A stretch of 64,000 nt of DNA from Rhizobacter sp. SG703 (GCF_012275445.1 NZ_JAAZQK010000012.1:62001-126000), one strand, 5' to 3'; counted from the stretch's first letter, positions 34,963 through 43,574 are shown. The notes: generated from the sequence alone by a model not told the origin. Numbers and translations: made by a program.

Positions 34963-35745
34963 CTAGAACGTCCCCGCGTACGACCCGCCATCCAGCAGGA
35001 TGTTCTGCCCCGTCAGGTACCCCGCCTGCACGCTGCACAGGAAGGCGCAGAACGCGCCGAACTCGTCGGGCGTGCCGAAGCGCTGGGCCGGGATCGTCTT
35101 GCGGCGCAGGTCCCAGGCGGCATCGACGTCCTGGCCGGCCTTCTGCGCGCCGGCGCGCACCGTGGTTCGCAGCCGGTCGGTGTCGAACGCGCCCGGCAGC
35201 AGGCCGTTGATCGTCACGTTCTTCGCGGCGATGTTGCTGCGCGCCAGGCCGGCGACGAAGCCGGTCAGCCCGCTGCGCGCGCCGTTCGACAGCCCCAGCA
35301 CGCCGATCGGCGCCTTCACCGCGCCCGAGGTGATGTTGACCACGCGCCCGTAGCCGCGGGCCGCCATCGCGTCGACCGTCGCCTTGATCAGCTCGATCGG
35401 CGTCAGCATGTTGGCGTCCAGCGCCTGGATCCAGTCATCGCGGCCCCATTGGCGGAAATCGCCGGGCGGCGGGCCGCCGGCGTTGTTGACCAGGATGTCG
35501 ACCTGCGGACACGCCGCCAGCGCCGCCTCGCGGCCGGCGGCGGTCGTGATGTCGCCCGCCACCGTGCGCACCTCGCCGCGCTTCAATGCACGCAGCTCGG
35601 CAGCCGTGGCCTCAAGCGCGTCGGCACCGCGCGCGGTGATCACCACGTTGACGCCCTCTCGCACCAGCGCCTGCGCGCAGCCCTTGCCCAGGCCCTTGCT
35701 GGCGGCACACACCAGCGCCCACTTGCCTTCGATTCCGAGATCCAT
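34963..35745 (-). CDS. SDR family oxidoreductase, FabG-like divergent group
   Basis: A 260-residue Rossmann protein. The cofactor loop reads AASKGLGKGCAQAL (not the usual TGxxxGIG), NNAGG is present, and the catalytic region reads NITSGAVKAPIGVLGLSNGARSG in shortened form (SGAVKAPIGV...LSNGARSG), where the normal YxxxK is not found. This matches the group of FabG-like proteins described as lacking the canonical tetrad. AAAGGA precedes the ATG at 35745. It is the last gene of the gntR-TRAP operon, 61 bases after dctP, so it may act on the imported sugar acid; the reaction is unknown. Confidence 0.85.
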   Translation of the reverse strand: MDLGIEGKWALVCAASKGLGKGCAQALVREGVNVVITARGADALEATAAELRALKRGEVRTVAGDITTAAGREAALAACPQVDILVNNAGGPPPGDFRQWGRDDWIQALDANMLTPIELIKATVDAMAARGYGRVVNITSGAVKAPIGVLGLSNGARSGLTGFVAGLARSNIAAKNVTINGLLPGAFDTDRLRTTVRAGAQKAGQDVDAAWDLRRKTIPAQRFGTPDEFGAFCAFLCSVQAGYLTGQNILLDGGSYAGTF

Positions 35746-35806
35746 CTGCGTTCCTTTCGTCCCGGATCGGCATCCGGGCTGCATCGGCGGATTCTCGGCG
35801 AACTCG

Positions 35807-36799
35807 CTACTTCAGCGCCTCGACCCGGTCATACAACTCCTTCGACCACGGCGCATCGGGCGCCGTCACTGCCTTCTGCACCGCCTGCATGAACGGCTTG
35901 CGGTCGACCTTCACGATCGTGCGGCCGGCCTTCTCGAACTCGGTCAGCAGCCGCGTCTCCGCTTCGACGATGTCGTTGCTCGCGCGGGTCGACGCCTCCC
36001 ACAGCACCTGCTCGAACAGCTTGCGGTCGGCCGCCGGCAGCGTGCCCCAGGTGGTGCCGGACACGATGGTCACCAGCGATTCGGTGATGTGCCCGGTCAG
36101 CATCGTGTACTTCTGCACCTCGTAGAACTTCTTCGCCTCGATGGTCGGCAGCGGGTTCTCCTGCGCGTCGACCGTGCCGTTCTGCAGCGCGAGGTAGACC
36201 TCGGCGAAGGCGATCGGCGTCGGGTTCGCGCCCACCGCGCGCGGGAACATCATGAACAGCGGCGCATCCGGCACGCGCAGCTTCATGCCCTTCATGTCCT
36301 CCGGCTTCAGCACCTGCTTGTTGGCGGTGAGGTGGCGCTGGCCGTAGTAGGTGTAGCCGACGATGTGGTTGCCGCCGCTCTTGGCCTCGTAGCCCGCGGC
36401 CAGCTCCTTGAAGATGGCGCTGTCGCGAAAGCTCTGCCAGTGCGCATGGTCGCGGAAGATGAACGGCCCCGACGCGATCGACAGCGGCGGGTACGCGCGC
36501 CCGGCGAAGGCCATGCCGGTGTAGATGATGTCCACCGTGCCGAGCGTCAGCCCCTGGTTGATGTCGGTCTCCTTGCCGAGCGTCGACGCCGGGAACACGT
36601 CGATCAGGTACTTGCCGTTGCTGCGCTTCTTGATCTCTTCAGCGGCCCACAGCGCCTGCTTGTGGTACGGCTCGCTGGTCTCGTAGACGTGGGCCCACTT
36701 CAGCTTGGTCTGCGCCAGCGTGGCGGTGCCGCACAGCGCCAGCACGGCGACGGCCCCAGCAACGGCGACCTGCTTCAGGACGGTGGTCAACATCATCAT
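35807..36799 (-). CDS. dctP: TRAP transporter substrate-binding protein (DctP family)
   Basis: A 330-residue periplasmic receptor. Signal peptide to about residue 29 (LALCGTATLAQ), then the TRAP receptor opening TKLKWAHVYETSEPYHKQA and the conserved basic region QVLKPEDMKGMKLRVPDAPL containing the Arg that binds the carboxylate of the ligand. PTPIAFAEVYLALQNGTVDAQENP is the family signature. With dctQ and dctM it forms a sodium-driven uptake system for an organic acid, here probably a uronate given the GH88 gene and the GntR regulator. Three ATG codons in a row follow GAGGAG; translation may start at the second or third. Confidence 0.9.
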   Translation of the reverse strand: MMMLTTVLKQVAVAGAVAVLALCGTATLAQTKLKWAHVYETSEPYHKQALWAAEEIKKRSNGKYLIDVFPASTLGKETDINQGLTLGTVDIIYTGMAFAGRAYPPLSIASGPFIFRDHAHWQSFRDSAIFKELAAGYEAKSGGNHIVGYTYYGQRHLTANKQVLKPEDMKGMKLRVPDAPLFMMFPRAVGANPTPIAFAEVYLALQNGTVDAQENPLPTIEAKKFYEVQKYTMLTGHITESLVTIVSGTTWGTLPAADRKLFEQVLWEASTRASNDIVEAETRLLTEFEKAGRTIVKVDRKPFMQAVQKAVTAPDAPWSKELYDRVEALK

Positions 36800-36806
36800 C
36801 GTCTCC

Positions 36807-37793
36807 TCATGGCTTGTTCAGGTTCAGCTTCGGGATCAACACCTTGAAGGTCTCGTGGTCGCGCGCGATCACGGTCTTGAAGGCCGCCGCATCGGCATAC
36901 GCATAGCCGAGGTTCAGCTTGTCCATCGCCTCGCGCAGGCTCGGCTCGGCGGCGGTCTTCTGCGTGGCGGCGCGCAGCACGTCGACGACGTCCTGCGGCG
37001 TGCCCTTGGCCACGCCCAGCCCGCGCCAGGTGCCGATGCTCAGGTCGACGCCGCGCTCCTTCAGCGTCGGCACCTTCTCGAAACCCTTCACGCGCTGGTC
37101 GGCCATCACCGCCAGCGTCTTCAGCTTGCCGGCCTGCACGTAGGTCGTGACCTCGGCCGGGCTGACCGACACCGCGTCGATCTGCGAGCCCATCAGCGCC
37201 AGCACCGCCGGCCCGGCACCCTGGTAGGGCACGTGCAGGAACTTCGCGCCGGTGCGGTCTTCGAGCGCCGCCGCGGCCAGGTGCCAGATCGAGCCGACGC
37301 CCGAGTTGCCGACACGCAGGTCGCCCTTCTTCGCGGCGGCGATGAATTCCTCGTAGGTGTTCCACGGCGCATCGGCGCGCACCGTGATCGCAGCCGGGTC
37401 GGCGTTGAGCTGTGCGATCGGGATGAAGTCTTCGTGCGTGAACTTCGCAAGGCCGAGGTGCGGCAGCGTCGCGATCTCGACCGTCATCACCGCAAGCGTG
37501 TAGCCGTCGGGCTTGCTGTTGATCACGTAGCCCCAGCCGATGGCGCCGCTGGCACCGGGCTTGTTGCTGACGTACATCGACGCCGGCAGGTGCTTGCGCG
37601 AGGCTTCGGCGAAGGCGCGCGCGAGCGCATCGGTGCCGCCGCCGGGCTGGTAGGGCACCAGCAGTTCGATCGGGCGCGTGGGGTAGTCGGCGGCCCGGGC
37701 GTTGGACGCGGTGAAGGCCGCGATTCCGGCCAGGGGCAGCAGGCAGGCGGCGGCCAACAGCAGGGCATGCCGCGCAGCGTCGAAGCGAATCAT
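36807..37793 (-). CDS. Bug/TctC family periplasmic binding protein
   Basis: A 328-residue receptor of the tripartite tricarboxylate transporter type. Signal peptide to about residue 34, then YPTRPIELLVPYQPGGGTDALARAFAE (shown in part: PTRPIELLVPYQPGGGTD) and NKPGASGAIGWGYV, the two ligand loops of Bug proteins. It lies between dctP and dctM, ends seven bases from the dctP start, and is certainly in the TRAP operon although it belongs to another transporter class. tctA and tctB genes without a receptor gene occur about 18 kb away. CGGAG precedes the ATG. Confidence 0.9.
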   Translation of the reverse strand: MIRFDAARHALLLAAACLLPLAGIAAFTASNARAADYPTRPIELLVPYQPGGGTDALARAFAEASRKHLPASMYVSNKPGASGAIGWGYVINSKPDGYTLAVMTVEIATLPHLGLAKFTHEDFIPIAQLNADPAAITVRADAPWNTYEEFIAAAKKGDLRVGNSGVGSIWHLAAAALEDRTGAKFLHVPYQGAGPAVLALMGSQIDAVSVSPAEVTTYVQAGKLKTLAVMADQRVKGFEKVPTLKERGVDLSIGTWRGLGVAKGTPQDVVDVLRAATQKTAAEPSLREAMDKLNLGYAYADAAAFKTVIARDHETFKVLIPKLNLNKP

Positions 37794-37848
37794 CGTCGTT
37801 GTCTCCGTTCAATTGTCGGTGTCGTCAGGGATCGGGAAAAGCACATCG

Positions 37849-39249
37849 TCAGGACAGCAGCCGCGGCAGCCACAGCGAGACCGCCGGCACGAAGGTCACC
37901 AGCGCCAGCGAGCCGAGCAGCGGCACCAGCCACGGCAGGATCGCCATCGTCGTGCGCTCGACCGACAGCCGGGCCACGCGCGCCAGCACGAACAGCACCA
38001 GGCCCATCGGCGGGTGCAGCAGCCCGATCATCAGGTTCAGCACCATCACCAGCCCGAAGTGCACCGGGTCGATGCCCAGGTGCTGCACGATCGGCAGCAG
38101 GATCGGCACGAGGATGGTGATCGCCGCGGTCGGCTCCAGGAAGCAGCCGACGAACAGCATCAGCGCATTCGCCAGCAGCAGGAACTGCCACGGCTCGGTC
38201 GCGAAGGTGAGCACCCATTGCGCGATCAGCTCGGTGGTGCGGGTGGCGGTGAGCATCCAGCCGAAGATCGACGCCGCCGCGACGATGAACAGCACCGTCG
38301 ACGAGGTCTCCACCGTGTCCATGCACGCCTTGACCAGCGTCTTCAGGCTGAGCGTGCGGTACCAGACCAGCCCGAGGAACAGCGCCCACACGCAGGCGGC
38401 GATCGCGCCTTCGGTGGCGGTGAACAGGCCGCTCGTCATGCCGCCGATCAGCAGCACCGGCGTCATGATCGGCAGCACCGCATCGAAGCGGAAGAAGCGG
38501 TCGGCCACCAGCAGCGCCGCCAGCGCGAGCGCGCAGGCCAGCTGCATGTTGACGCCGGTGCCCGACAGTGCCCACAGCACGACCGGGAACGCCACCACCA
38601 CCGCCAGCTCGGCCAGCGCCTTCGCGATGCGGCGCCATTCGGGCCGGGTGTCGCGGCCCCAGCCGTTGCGGCGCGCGAACCAGGCCACCGTCAGCATCAT
38701 CAGCAGCGCCATCACCGCGCCGGGCACGATGCCGGCGAGGAACAGCTGGCCGACCGACACGTTGGCGAACATCGCGTAGATCACGAACGGCAGCGACGGC
38801 GGGATGATCGGCCCGAGCGTCGCCGATGCGGCCGTCACGCCGACCGCGAACTCGGTGCTGTAGCCGTGGTCCTTCATCGCCTTGATCTCGATGGTGCCGA
38901 GGCCGGCCGCATCGGCGATCGCGGTGCCGCTCATGCCGGCGAAGATCACCGAGCCGACGATGTTGACGTGCGCCAGGCCGCCGCGCAGCCAGCCCACCAG
39001 CGCGAGCGAGAAGTTGTAGATGCGCGTCGTGATGCCGGCCACGTTCATCAGGTTGCCGGCCAGGATGAAGAACGGCACGGCCAGCAGCGGGAAGCTGTCG
39101 ATGCCGCCGACCATGCGGTGGATCACGACGAACGGCGGCGCGTTGCCGCTCAGCAGCACGAACAGCAGCACCGCCGCGGCCATCGCGATCGCGACCGGCA
39201 CGCCGGCACCCATGAACGCGAGGAAGACGAGCTTGAACACCGCGGTCAT
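37849..39249 (-). CDS. dctM: TRAP transporter large permease DctM
   Basis: A 466-residue inner-membrane protein with about twelve to thirteen helices. FFILAGNLMNVAGITTRI, GSVIFAGMSGTAIADAAGLG and PIIPPSLPFVIYAMFANVSVGQLFLAG (given here in pieces) are diagnostic of the large TRAP subunit that carries the sodium and substrate sites. The ATG at 39249 overlaps the dctQ stop. It is the transport channel partner of DctP and DctQ in this operon. Confidence 0.94.
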   Translation of the reverse strand: MTAVFKLVFLAFMGAGVPVAIAMAAAVLLFVLLSGNAPPFVVIHRMVGGIDSFPLLAVPFFILAGNLMNVAGITTRIYNFSLALVGWLRGGLAHVNIVGSVIFAGMSGTAIADAAGLGTIEIKAMKDHGYSTEFAVGVTAASATLGPIIPPSLPFVIYAMFANVSVGQLFLAGIVPGAVMALLMMLTVAWFARRNGWGRDTRPEWRRIAKALAELAVVVAFPVVLWALSGTGVNMQLACALALAALLVADRFFRFDAVLPIMTPVLLIGGMTSGLFTATEGAIAACVWALFLGLVWYRTLSLKTLVKACMDTVETSSTVLFIVAAASIFGWMLTATRTTELIAQWVLTFATEPWQFLLLANALMLFVGCFLEPTAAITILVPILLPIVQHLGIDPVHFGLVMVLNLMIGLLHPPMGLVLFVLARVARLSVERTTMAILPWLVPLLGSLALVTFVPAVSLWLPRLLS

Positions 39250-39881
39250 GACGACCCCTCGCCCGGCTTGGAGCGGTCCGGCGCCGGGCTCAGCTCCGAT
39301 CCCCCATCCGCCAGCTCGGGCCGTTCGAGCACCGACGCACCACGCCGCCAGTTCGCGCGCGCCACGCCGATCGCGCGCCAGGTCATCGCCGCGAAGCCGA
39401 GCAGCACCGCGCCATACACCAGCCCCATCGGCAGGTCGACGACCGCCATGCGGCTCGCGCCGATGCGCCCGATCAACTGCCAGGTCAGCACCGCGCAGGT
39501 GCCGAGGAAGGCGATGCGGACCACGTCGACTACGGTGGCCACCAAGCGCATCGGCTTCGCGGGCAGCACGCGGTACAGGTAGTCGACCTGGATGTGGTTG
39601 TTCTTGCGCACGCCGATCGCCGCGCCGATGAAGACGATCGCGACCAGGAAATAGCGCGCGATCTCCTCGGTCCACGAGGCCGAATCGTTCAGCGCATAGC
39701 GGGTGAAGAACTGGTAGAAGACCGTCGCGCCGAGCAGCGCGAACAGCACGAACGCGAGCCAGTCTTCGGCGCGGTAGGCGCGCAGGTCGACATCGGCATC
39801 GTGGATGTCGAAGTGCGCCGCCTCCTGCGCAACGGTAGACGGCGGCGCCTGCAGCAAGGGGTCGACGACGGCAGGCGGCAT
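39246..39881 (-). CDS. dctQ: TRAP transporter small permease DctQ
   Basis: A 211-residue protein with four helices (for example LAFVLFALLGATVFYQFFTR, YFLVAIVFIGAAIGV and the two in the C-terminal half) preceded by a 40-residue polar N-terminus and followed by a polar tail. SWTEEIARYF is the family signature. The start ATG overlaps the gntR stop by one base, and its stop overlaps the dctM ATG, so the three genes are translationally coupled. Confidence 0.9.
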   Translation of the reverse strand: MPPAVVDPLLQAPPSTVAQEAAHFDIHDADVDLRAYRAEDWLAFVLFALLGATVFYQFFTRYALNDSASWTEEIARYFLVAIVFIGAAIGVRKNNHIQVDYLYRVLPAKPMRLVATVVDVVRIAFLGTCAVLTWQLIGRIGASRMAVVDLPMGLVYGAVLLGFAAMTWRAIGVARANWRRGASVLERPELADGGSELSPAPDRSKPGEGSS

Positions 39882-40588
39882 CAGTGCTCTCCCGGCTTCC
39901 AGCCCGAGGCGAAGCGCACCTCGGCGTTCTTCATGTGCTTGCGCATCGCTTCGCGCGCCGCGCGCGGGTCGCGCCCGGCCACCGCCTGCAGCAGCTCGCC
40001 ATGCTCTTCGACGGCCTGCTTCCACACCGCCTCGCCGGAGAAGTGCGACTCCATCTGCGTGTACAGCGGGCCGGTGCGCGCCTCCCACAGCTGCTGCACC
40101 ACCATCAGCAGCGCGCTGTTGCCGCTGGCCTCGGCCAGGCACAGGTGGAAGCGCTCGTCGGCCGCCACCGCCTCCGGCGCATGCGTCGCATGGCGCTGCA
40201 TGTCGTGCAGCGCGCTCTTCAGGCGCTGGAGGTGTTCCGGCGTGGCATGGGTCGCGGCCAGCGCGGCGGCTTCGGATTCGATGATCCAGCGCGCGCGGAT
40301 CAGGTCGAACGGGCCCGGCTGGCTCACCTCGGCGCGGTGCGACGCGTTGACCGGCTTGCGCGCGCAGACGAACACGCCAGCCCCGCCGCGCACCTCGACC
40401 AGGCCTTCGACCTCCAGCGCGATCAGCGCCTCGCGCACCGACGGCCGGCTCACCCCGAGCTGCTCCGACAGGTCGCGCTCCGACGGCAGCCGTGCACCGA
40501 CGCGGAACTCGCCCTTGTCGATGAGGCGGCTCAGCTGGTCGGCGATCTGCCGGTACAGCCGGCGGCTCTCGATGGTCTGGATGGGCAT
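39881..40588 (-). CDS. GntR/FadR family transcriptional regulator
   Basis: A 235-residue regulator. The winged helix at residues 8-75 has LPSERDLSEQLGVSRPSVREALIALE (central part LPSERDLSEQLGVSRPSVRE), and the C-terminal FCD all-helical ligand-binding domain spans about 90-220 with the metal-binding His positions (ADERFH and EEHGELLQAV). FCD regulators respond to organic acids such as uronates. It heads the dctQM-bug-dctP-SDR operon and faces the GH88 gene. Two operator copies (TGGTCAGGCCA and TGGCCTGACCA) lie in the intergenic region, so it likely represses both directions until the sugar acid is present. Confidence 0.92.
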   Translation of the reverse strand: MPIQTIESRRLYRQIADQLSRLIDKGEFRVGARLPSERDLSEQLGVSRPSVREALIALEVEGLVEVRGGAGVFVCARKPVNASHRAEVSQPGPFDLIRARWIIESEAAALAATHATPEHLQRLKSALHDMQRHATHAPEAVAADERFHLCLAEASGNSALLMVVQQLWEARTGPLYTQMESHFSGEAVWKQAVEEHGELLQAVAGRDPRAAREAMRKHMKNAEVRFASGWKPGEH

Positions 40589-40633
40589 GGCGGCGGGAGC
40601 CTGGCGGGCGGGGCGTGGCGACCGAAGGGCCGC

Positions 40634-40650
40634 AATTGGTCAGGCCAGTT
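40634..40650 (-). promoter_or_regulatory. GntR-type operator, copy 1 (gntR side)
   Basis: The core TTGGTCAGGCCA lies 46 bases upstream of the gntR start. Read on the minus strand it is AACTGGCCTGACCAATT, which differs from copy 2 at only two of 17 positions. The TGG(T/C)C-N-G(A/G)CCA pattern is typical of FadR/GntR operators. Confidence 0.75.
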
Positions 40651-40722
40651 GATCTTCCGGGAGCCGCCCCCTCGATCCAAGAGGGGTTGGCCCTGACAGG
40701 GAACTCCCTGACGCCCGCGTTG

Positions 40723-40751
40723 TTGCCAATTGGCCTGACCACTTGTCCAAT
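40723..40751 (+). promoter_or_regulatory. GntR-type operator, copy 2, inside the putative GH88 promoter
   Basis: AATTGGCCTGACCACTT spans 40728-40744. It sits between TTGCCA (40723-40728) and TCCAAT (40746-40751), a possible -35/-10 pair with 17-base spacer, and about 37 bases upstream of the GH88 ATG. Binding there would block the promoter. The two copies are in opposite orientation, about 94 bases apart. Confidence 0.72.
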
Positions 40752-40780
40752 TCCTCGACCAGAACAATGAAGGAGACGAC

Positions 40781-42367
40781 ATGACCCCGAGATCGATGCT
40801 CGCGGCGGCGGCGTGCGCGCTGGCCGCCCATGCTGCCGCGAAGGCCGAGGACGCGCTGGACCTGAAGATCCGCAACGGCTGGGCCGTCGCGGTGCAGCAG
40901 GACGGCGCGGTCGCACAGCGCAGCAACAAGACCTCGTACCCGAAGGTCACGACCAGCGACGCCGCGCAGGCCTGGACCTATGCCGGCGCCGGCGAATGGA
41001 CCAGCGGCTTCTTCGCCGCCAACCTGTGGCTGCTGCATGGCCAGTTCTCGGCCGACGGCTGGAGCACGCAGGCACAGACCTGGCAGAACGGCATGGAAGG
41101 CCAGGACACCAACACCGGCACGCACGATGTCGGCTTCATGGTGTTCACGCCGTTCGGCAATGCGTACCGGCTGACCGGCGTCGACAGCTACCGGCAGGTG
41201 GCGTTGACCGCGGCGAACTCGCTGAGCCAGCGCTACAACGGCACGGTGGGCGCGGTGCGCTCGTGGGGCTCGATCGGCGACAACGCGAACTTCCAGGTGA
41301 TCATGGACAACATGATGAACCTGGAGCTGCTGTTCTGGGCCAGCCGGCACGGCGGCTCGACGGCGCTCTACGACCGGGCGCGCAGCCACGCGCTGAAGAC
41401 GCGCGACAACCACGTGCGCGCCGACGGAAGCAGCTACCACCTGGTCACCTACGACCCGGTGACCGGCGCGGTGAAATCGCGCACCACGGTGCAGGGCTAC
41501 AGCGACAGCTCGACCTGGGCGCGCGGCCAGGCCTGGGGCATCCACGGCTTCACGATGGCGTACCGCTTCACCGGCGAGACGACTTTCCGCGACACCGCGC
41601 GCAAGATGGCCGACTGGTACCTCGCGCACCTGCCGGCCGACGCGGTGCCGTACTGGGACTTCGACGACCCGGCGATCCCGAACGCGCCGCGCGACACCTC
41701 GGCCGCGGCGATCGCGGCGTCGGGACTGATCGAGCTGTCATTGCTGGAGACCGACAGCGCCCGCGCGACGACCTACCGCAACGCGGCGCGCACGGCGTTG
41801 AATGCGCTGCTGTCGGCGCCGTGGTTCGCGACCCTCGGCTTGCCGTCGAACAGCCAGGCGCTGCTGCTGCAGAGCGCCTACAACCACCATGCCGGCAACA
41901 CGCTCTACAACCAAGGCACGGCCTGGGGCGACTACTACCTGCTGGAGGCGATGCAGCGCTGGCGGCGTGTCGACCCGGGGCTGGCGGCGCTGCCGGTGGC
42001 GGCGGTCAGCGCGACCAGCGCGCAGGCCGGCAACCCGGCGGCCAACGCGATCGACAACAGCCTCGCGACGCGCTGGAGTGCCGAGGGCGACGGCCAGGCG
42101 ATCACGCTGGACCTCGGCTCGGGCCGCGCGATCCAGAAGGTCGGCGTCGCCTTCTACCTGGGCGACCAGCGCAGCGCGCGCTTCGACATCGCGACGTCAC
42201 CCGATGGCAACGGCTGGACGACGCGCTGGCGCGGCATCTCCAGCGGCCAGACGACCGCGGAGGAGTACTACGACATCACCGACGTGACGGCGCGCTACGT
42301 GCGCATCACCGGGCACGGCAGCACGGCGAGCCAGTGGAACAGCATCACCGAGTTGTCCGTGCATTGA
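40781..42367 (+). CDS. Secreted GH88 unsaturated glucuronyl hydrolase with C-terminal discoidin (F5/8 type C) domain
   Basis: A 528-residue exported enzyme. Signal peptide to about residue 22, then an alpha6/alpha6-barrel at about 35-390. GEWTSGFFAANLWLLHG and THDVGFMVFTPFGNAY are GH88 motifs. Asp116 (HDVGF) and Asp176 (IMDNMM) match the two catalytic Asp residues of Bacillus unsaturated glucuronyl hydrolase (Asp88 and Asp149), with nearly the same 61-residue spacing. Residues about 400-528 look like an F5/8 type C binding domain. The enzyme hydrolyses unsaturated uronic acid from the ends of oligosaccharides made by polysaccharide lyases. AAGGAG precedes the ATG. It is divergent from the gntR-TRAP operon. 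Confidence 0.9.
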   Translation: MTPRSMLAAAACALAAHAAAKAEDALDLKIRNGWAVAVQQDGAVAQRSNKTSYPKVTTSDAAQAWTYAGAGEWTSGFFAANLWLLHGQFSADGWSTQAQTWQNGMEGQDTNTGTHDVGFMVFTPFGNAYRLTGVDSYRQVALTAANSLSQRYNGTVGAVRSWGSIGDNANFQVIMDNMMNLELLFWASRHGGSTALYDRARSHALKTRDNHVRADGSSYHLVTYDPVTGAVKSRTTVQGYSDSSTWARGQAWGIHGFTMAYRFTGETTFRDTARKMADWYLAHLPADAVPYWDFDDPAIPNAPRDTSAAAIAASGLIELSLLETDSARATTYRNAARTALNALLSAPWFATLGLPSNSQALLLQSAYNHHAGNTLYNQGTAWGDYYLLEAMQRWRRVDPGLAALPVAAVSATSAQAGNPAANAIDNSLATRWSAEGDGQAITLDLGSGRAIQKVGVAFYLGDQRSARFDIATSPDGNGWTTRWRGISSGQTTAEEYYDITDVTARYVRITGHGSTASQWNSITELSVH

Positions 42368-42370
42368 GGT

Positions 42371-43063
42371 TCAACGGCGCCGGGTCTTCGCGGCCGGCGC
42401 CTCAGCGGCCTCGCCGCCCTGCTGCAGCCCCTCGGCCATGCCGATCAGCACGCCGCTGACCAGCGCCGAGTAGCTGTCCAGCAGCGCCTGCGCCGTCTTC
42501 AGCCCGAGCGCGCGGCTGTCGCGGATCGCCGATTGCGCCTGCGACACCAGCTGCTCGACCGCGCTGGAAGCCTGCGCGCCGGTGTCGGTGCCCTTCAGCT
42601 TCATCGTCTCGAGCACCTGGCTCCAGGCGCCCTGCAGCGGCTCGGTGGCCGAGCCGGCCGCCTTGCTGACGGTCGCGAAGAAGGTGTCCTCCATCTTCTC
42701 CAGGTCGGCCAGCGCGCCCTTCAGCTGCTTTTCCTGCAGGCCGACGCCCTGGTCGACGAACTGCTGCAGCGCCTTGCGGTGCGCTTCGACCGCCTGCAGC
42801 AGCGCGCCGTCCATGCCGGCAAAGGCCTTGCCGAGCAGCGCCTCGGGGTCGATTGCCGGCGACGGGTTGTCGGCCAGCCCGGTGGACGCGGCCTTGGTCA
42901 CCGTCTTCACGACGCCGCGGATGTTCTGCAGCGTCAGTTCGCGGCCCTGCAGCGCCTTCAGCGTCGCCTCGCCGACCGCCTTGCGCAGCGCCTCGCCCTG
43001 GCGGGCACTGGCTTGAGAGAACATGGCGATCAGTGCGTCCTGGTCGATCCCTGACTTGCTCAT
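42371..43063 (-). CDS. Helical protein of unknown function, phasin-like in character
   Basis: A 230-residue protein almost wholly made of amphipathic helices (ALLQAVEAHRKALQQFVDQGV, EKMEDTFFATVSKAAG, LVSQAQSAIRDSRALGLKTA), with no signal peptide and a basic tail AKTRRR. This resembles granule-associated phasins of polyhydroxybutyrate-making Burkholderiales in composition, but I do not recognise a specific family and other coat or scaffold roles are possible. AGGAGAAG precedes the ATG at 43063. It converges with the GH88 gene with three bases between the stops. Confidence 0.55.
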   Translation of the reverse strand: MSKSGIDQDALIAMFSQASARQGEALRKAVGEATLKALQGRELTLQNIRGVVKTVTKAASTGLADNPSPAIDPEALLGKAFAGMDGALLQAVEAHRKALQQFVDQGVGLQEKQLKGALADLEKMEDTFFATVSKAAGSATEPLQGAWSQVLETMKLKGTDTGAQASSAVEQLVSQAQSAIRDSRALGLKTAQALLDSYSALVSGVLIGMAEGLQQGGEAAEAPAAKTRRR

Positions 43064-43190
43064 TCGCTTCTCCTGGTGATGGATGCTCGGTGATGTGGCC
43101 GTCCGGTGGAATCCGGCGCCGTGGCAAGGGTATCCAACTGTTTTCAGGAAGGAAACCTCGCCAGCCCTGATAATGTCGGACCCGCGCGGT

Positions 43191-43214
43191 CGCGGGCCCT
43201 CTGTGGGGCCCGCG
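43191..43214. ncRNA. Strong hairpin in the 5' region of the small zinc protein gene
   Basis: CGCGGGCCC and GGGCCCGCG form a perfect nine-base stem with loop TCTGTG, about 55 bases before the start codon at 43268. It could be a leader structure controlling that gene or a terminator for transcripts entering from the left. No conserved RNA family was recognised. Confidence 0.35.
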
Positions 43215-43267
43215 ATCCGCGCCCTTTCCCTCCGGGTGCGCGACCCGCGCCCGCAACCCCCTGATCC

Positions 43268-43492
43268 ATGGCCAAAGACCAAGTCAAGAACTCGATCGAT
43301 GCCGAAGGCCTGCGTTATCGCACCAAGGCCCCTGGCTCTCCGTTTGCGTCTGCCGGCGTGTTCAGCGCCGCGACGATGTCGTGCTTCCTGTGCGGCAAGC
43401 ACCGCGCGCGCACTTCGCTGAAGTCGCGCAAGCTGCTGGGCAAGACCCAGTTCGTCTGCGCGCCATCGTGCAAGGAAGCCGACGAGGCGTAA
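43268..43492 (+). CDS. Small Cys-rich (putative zinc-binding) protein
   Basis: A 74-residue protein with two Cys pairs, SCFLCGKHR (residues 37-45) and FVCAPSCKEAD (residues 62-72), the layout of a small zinc ribbon. The flanks are basic (TSLKSRKLLGK). It is probably a nucleic-acid- or protein-binding adaptor, but the function is unknown. It has no clear ribosome binding site and lies in a 200-base region with a strong hairpin, and a REP-like double hairpin follows it. Confidence 0.65.
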   Translation: MAKDQVKNSIDAEGLRYRTKAPGSPFASAGVFSAATMSCFLCGKHRARTSLKSRKLLGKTQFVCAPSCKEADEA

Positions 43493-43498
43493 TGTCTG

Positions 43499-43574
43499 CC
43501 CCTCGGTCGGCGAATACACCGACCGATCCCCCGAGGGGATGCGGGCCGGCTTGGGGGCCCGGCGCTCGGCCCGC
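43499..43574. repeat. REP-like double hairpin
   Basis: CCCCTCGG (43499-43506) pairs with CCGAGGGG (43531-43538), with an inner seven-base stem CGGTCGG/CCGACCG; then GCGGGCCG (43541-43548) pairs with CGGCCCGC (43567-43574). The block order CCCCGAGGGG then CTTGGGGG is shared with the element at 3889-3938. It fills most of the gap between the small zinc gene and the EamA gene and may also serve as a two-way terminator. Confidence 0.6.
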
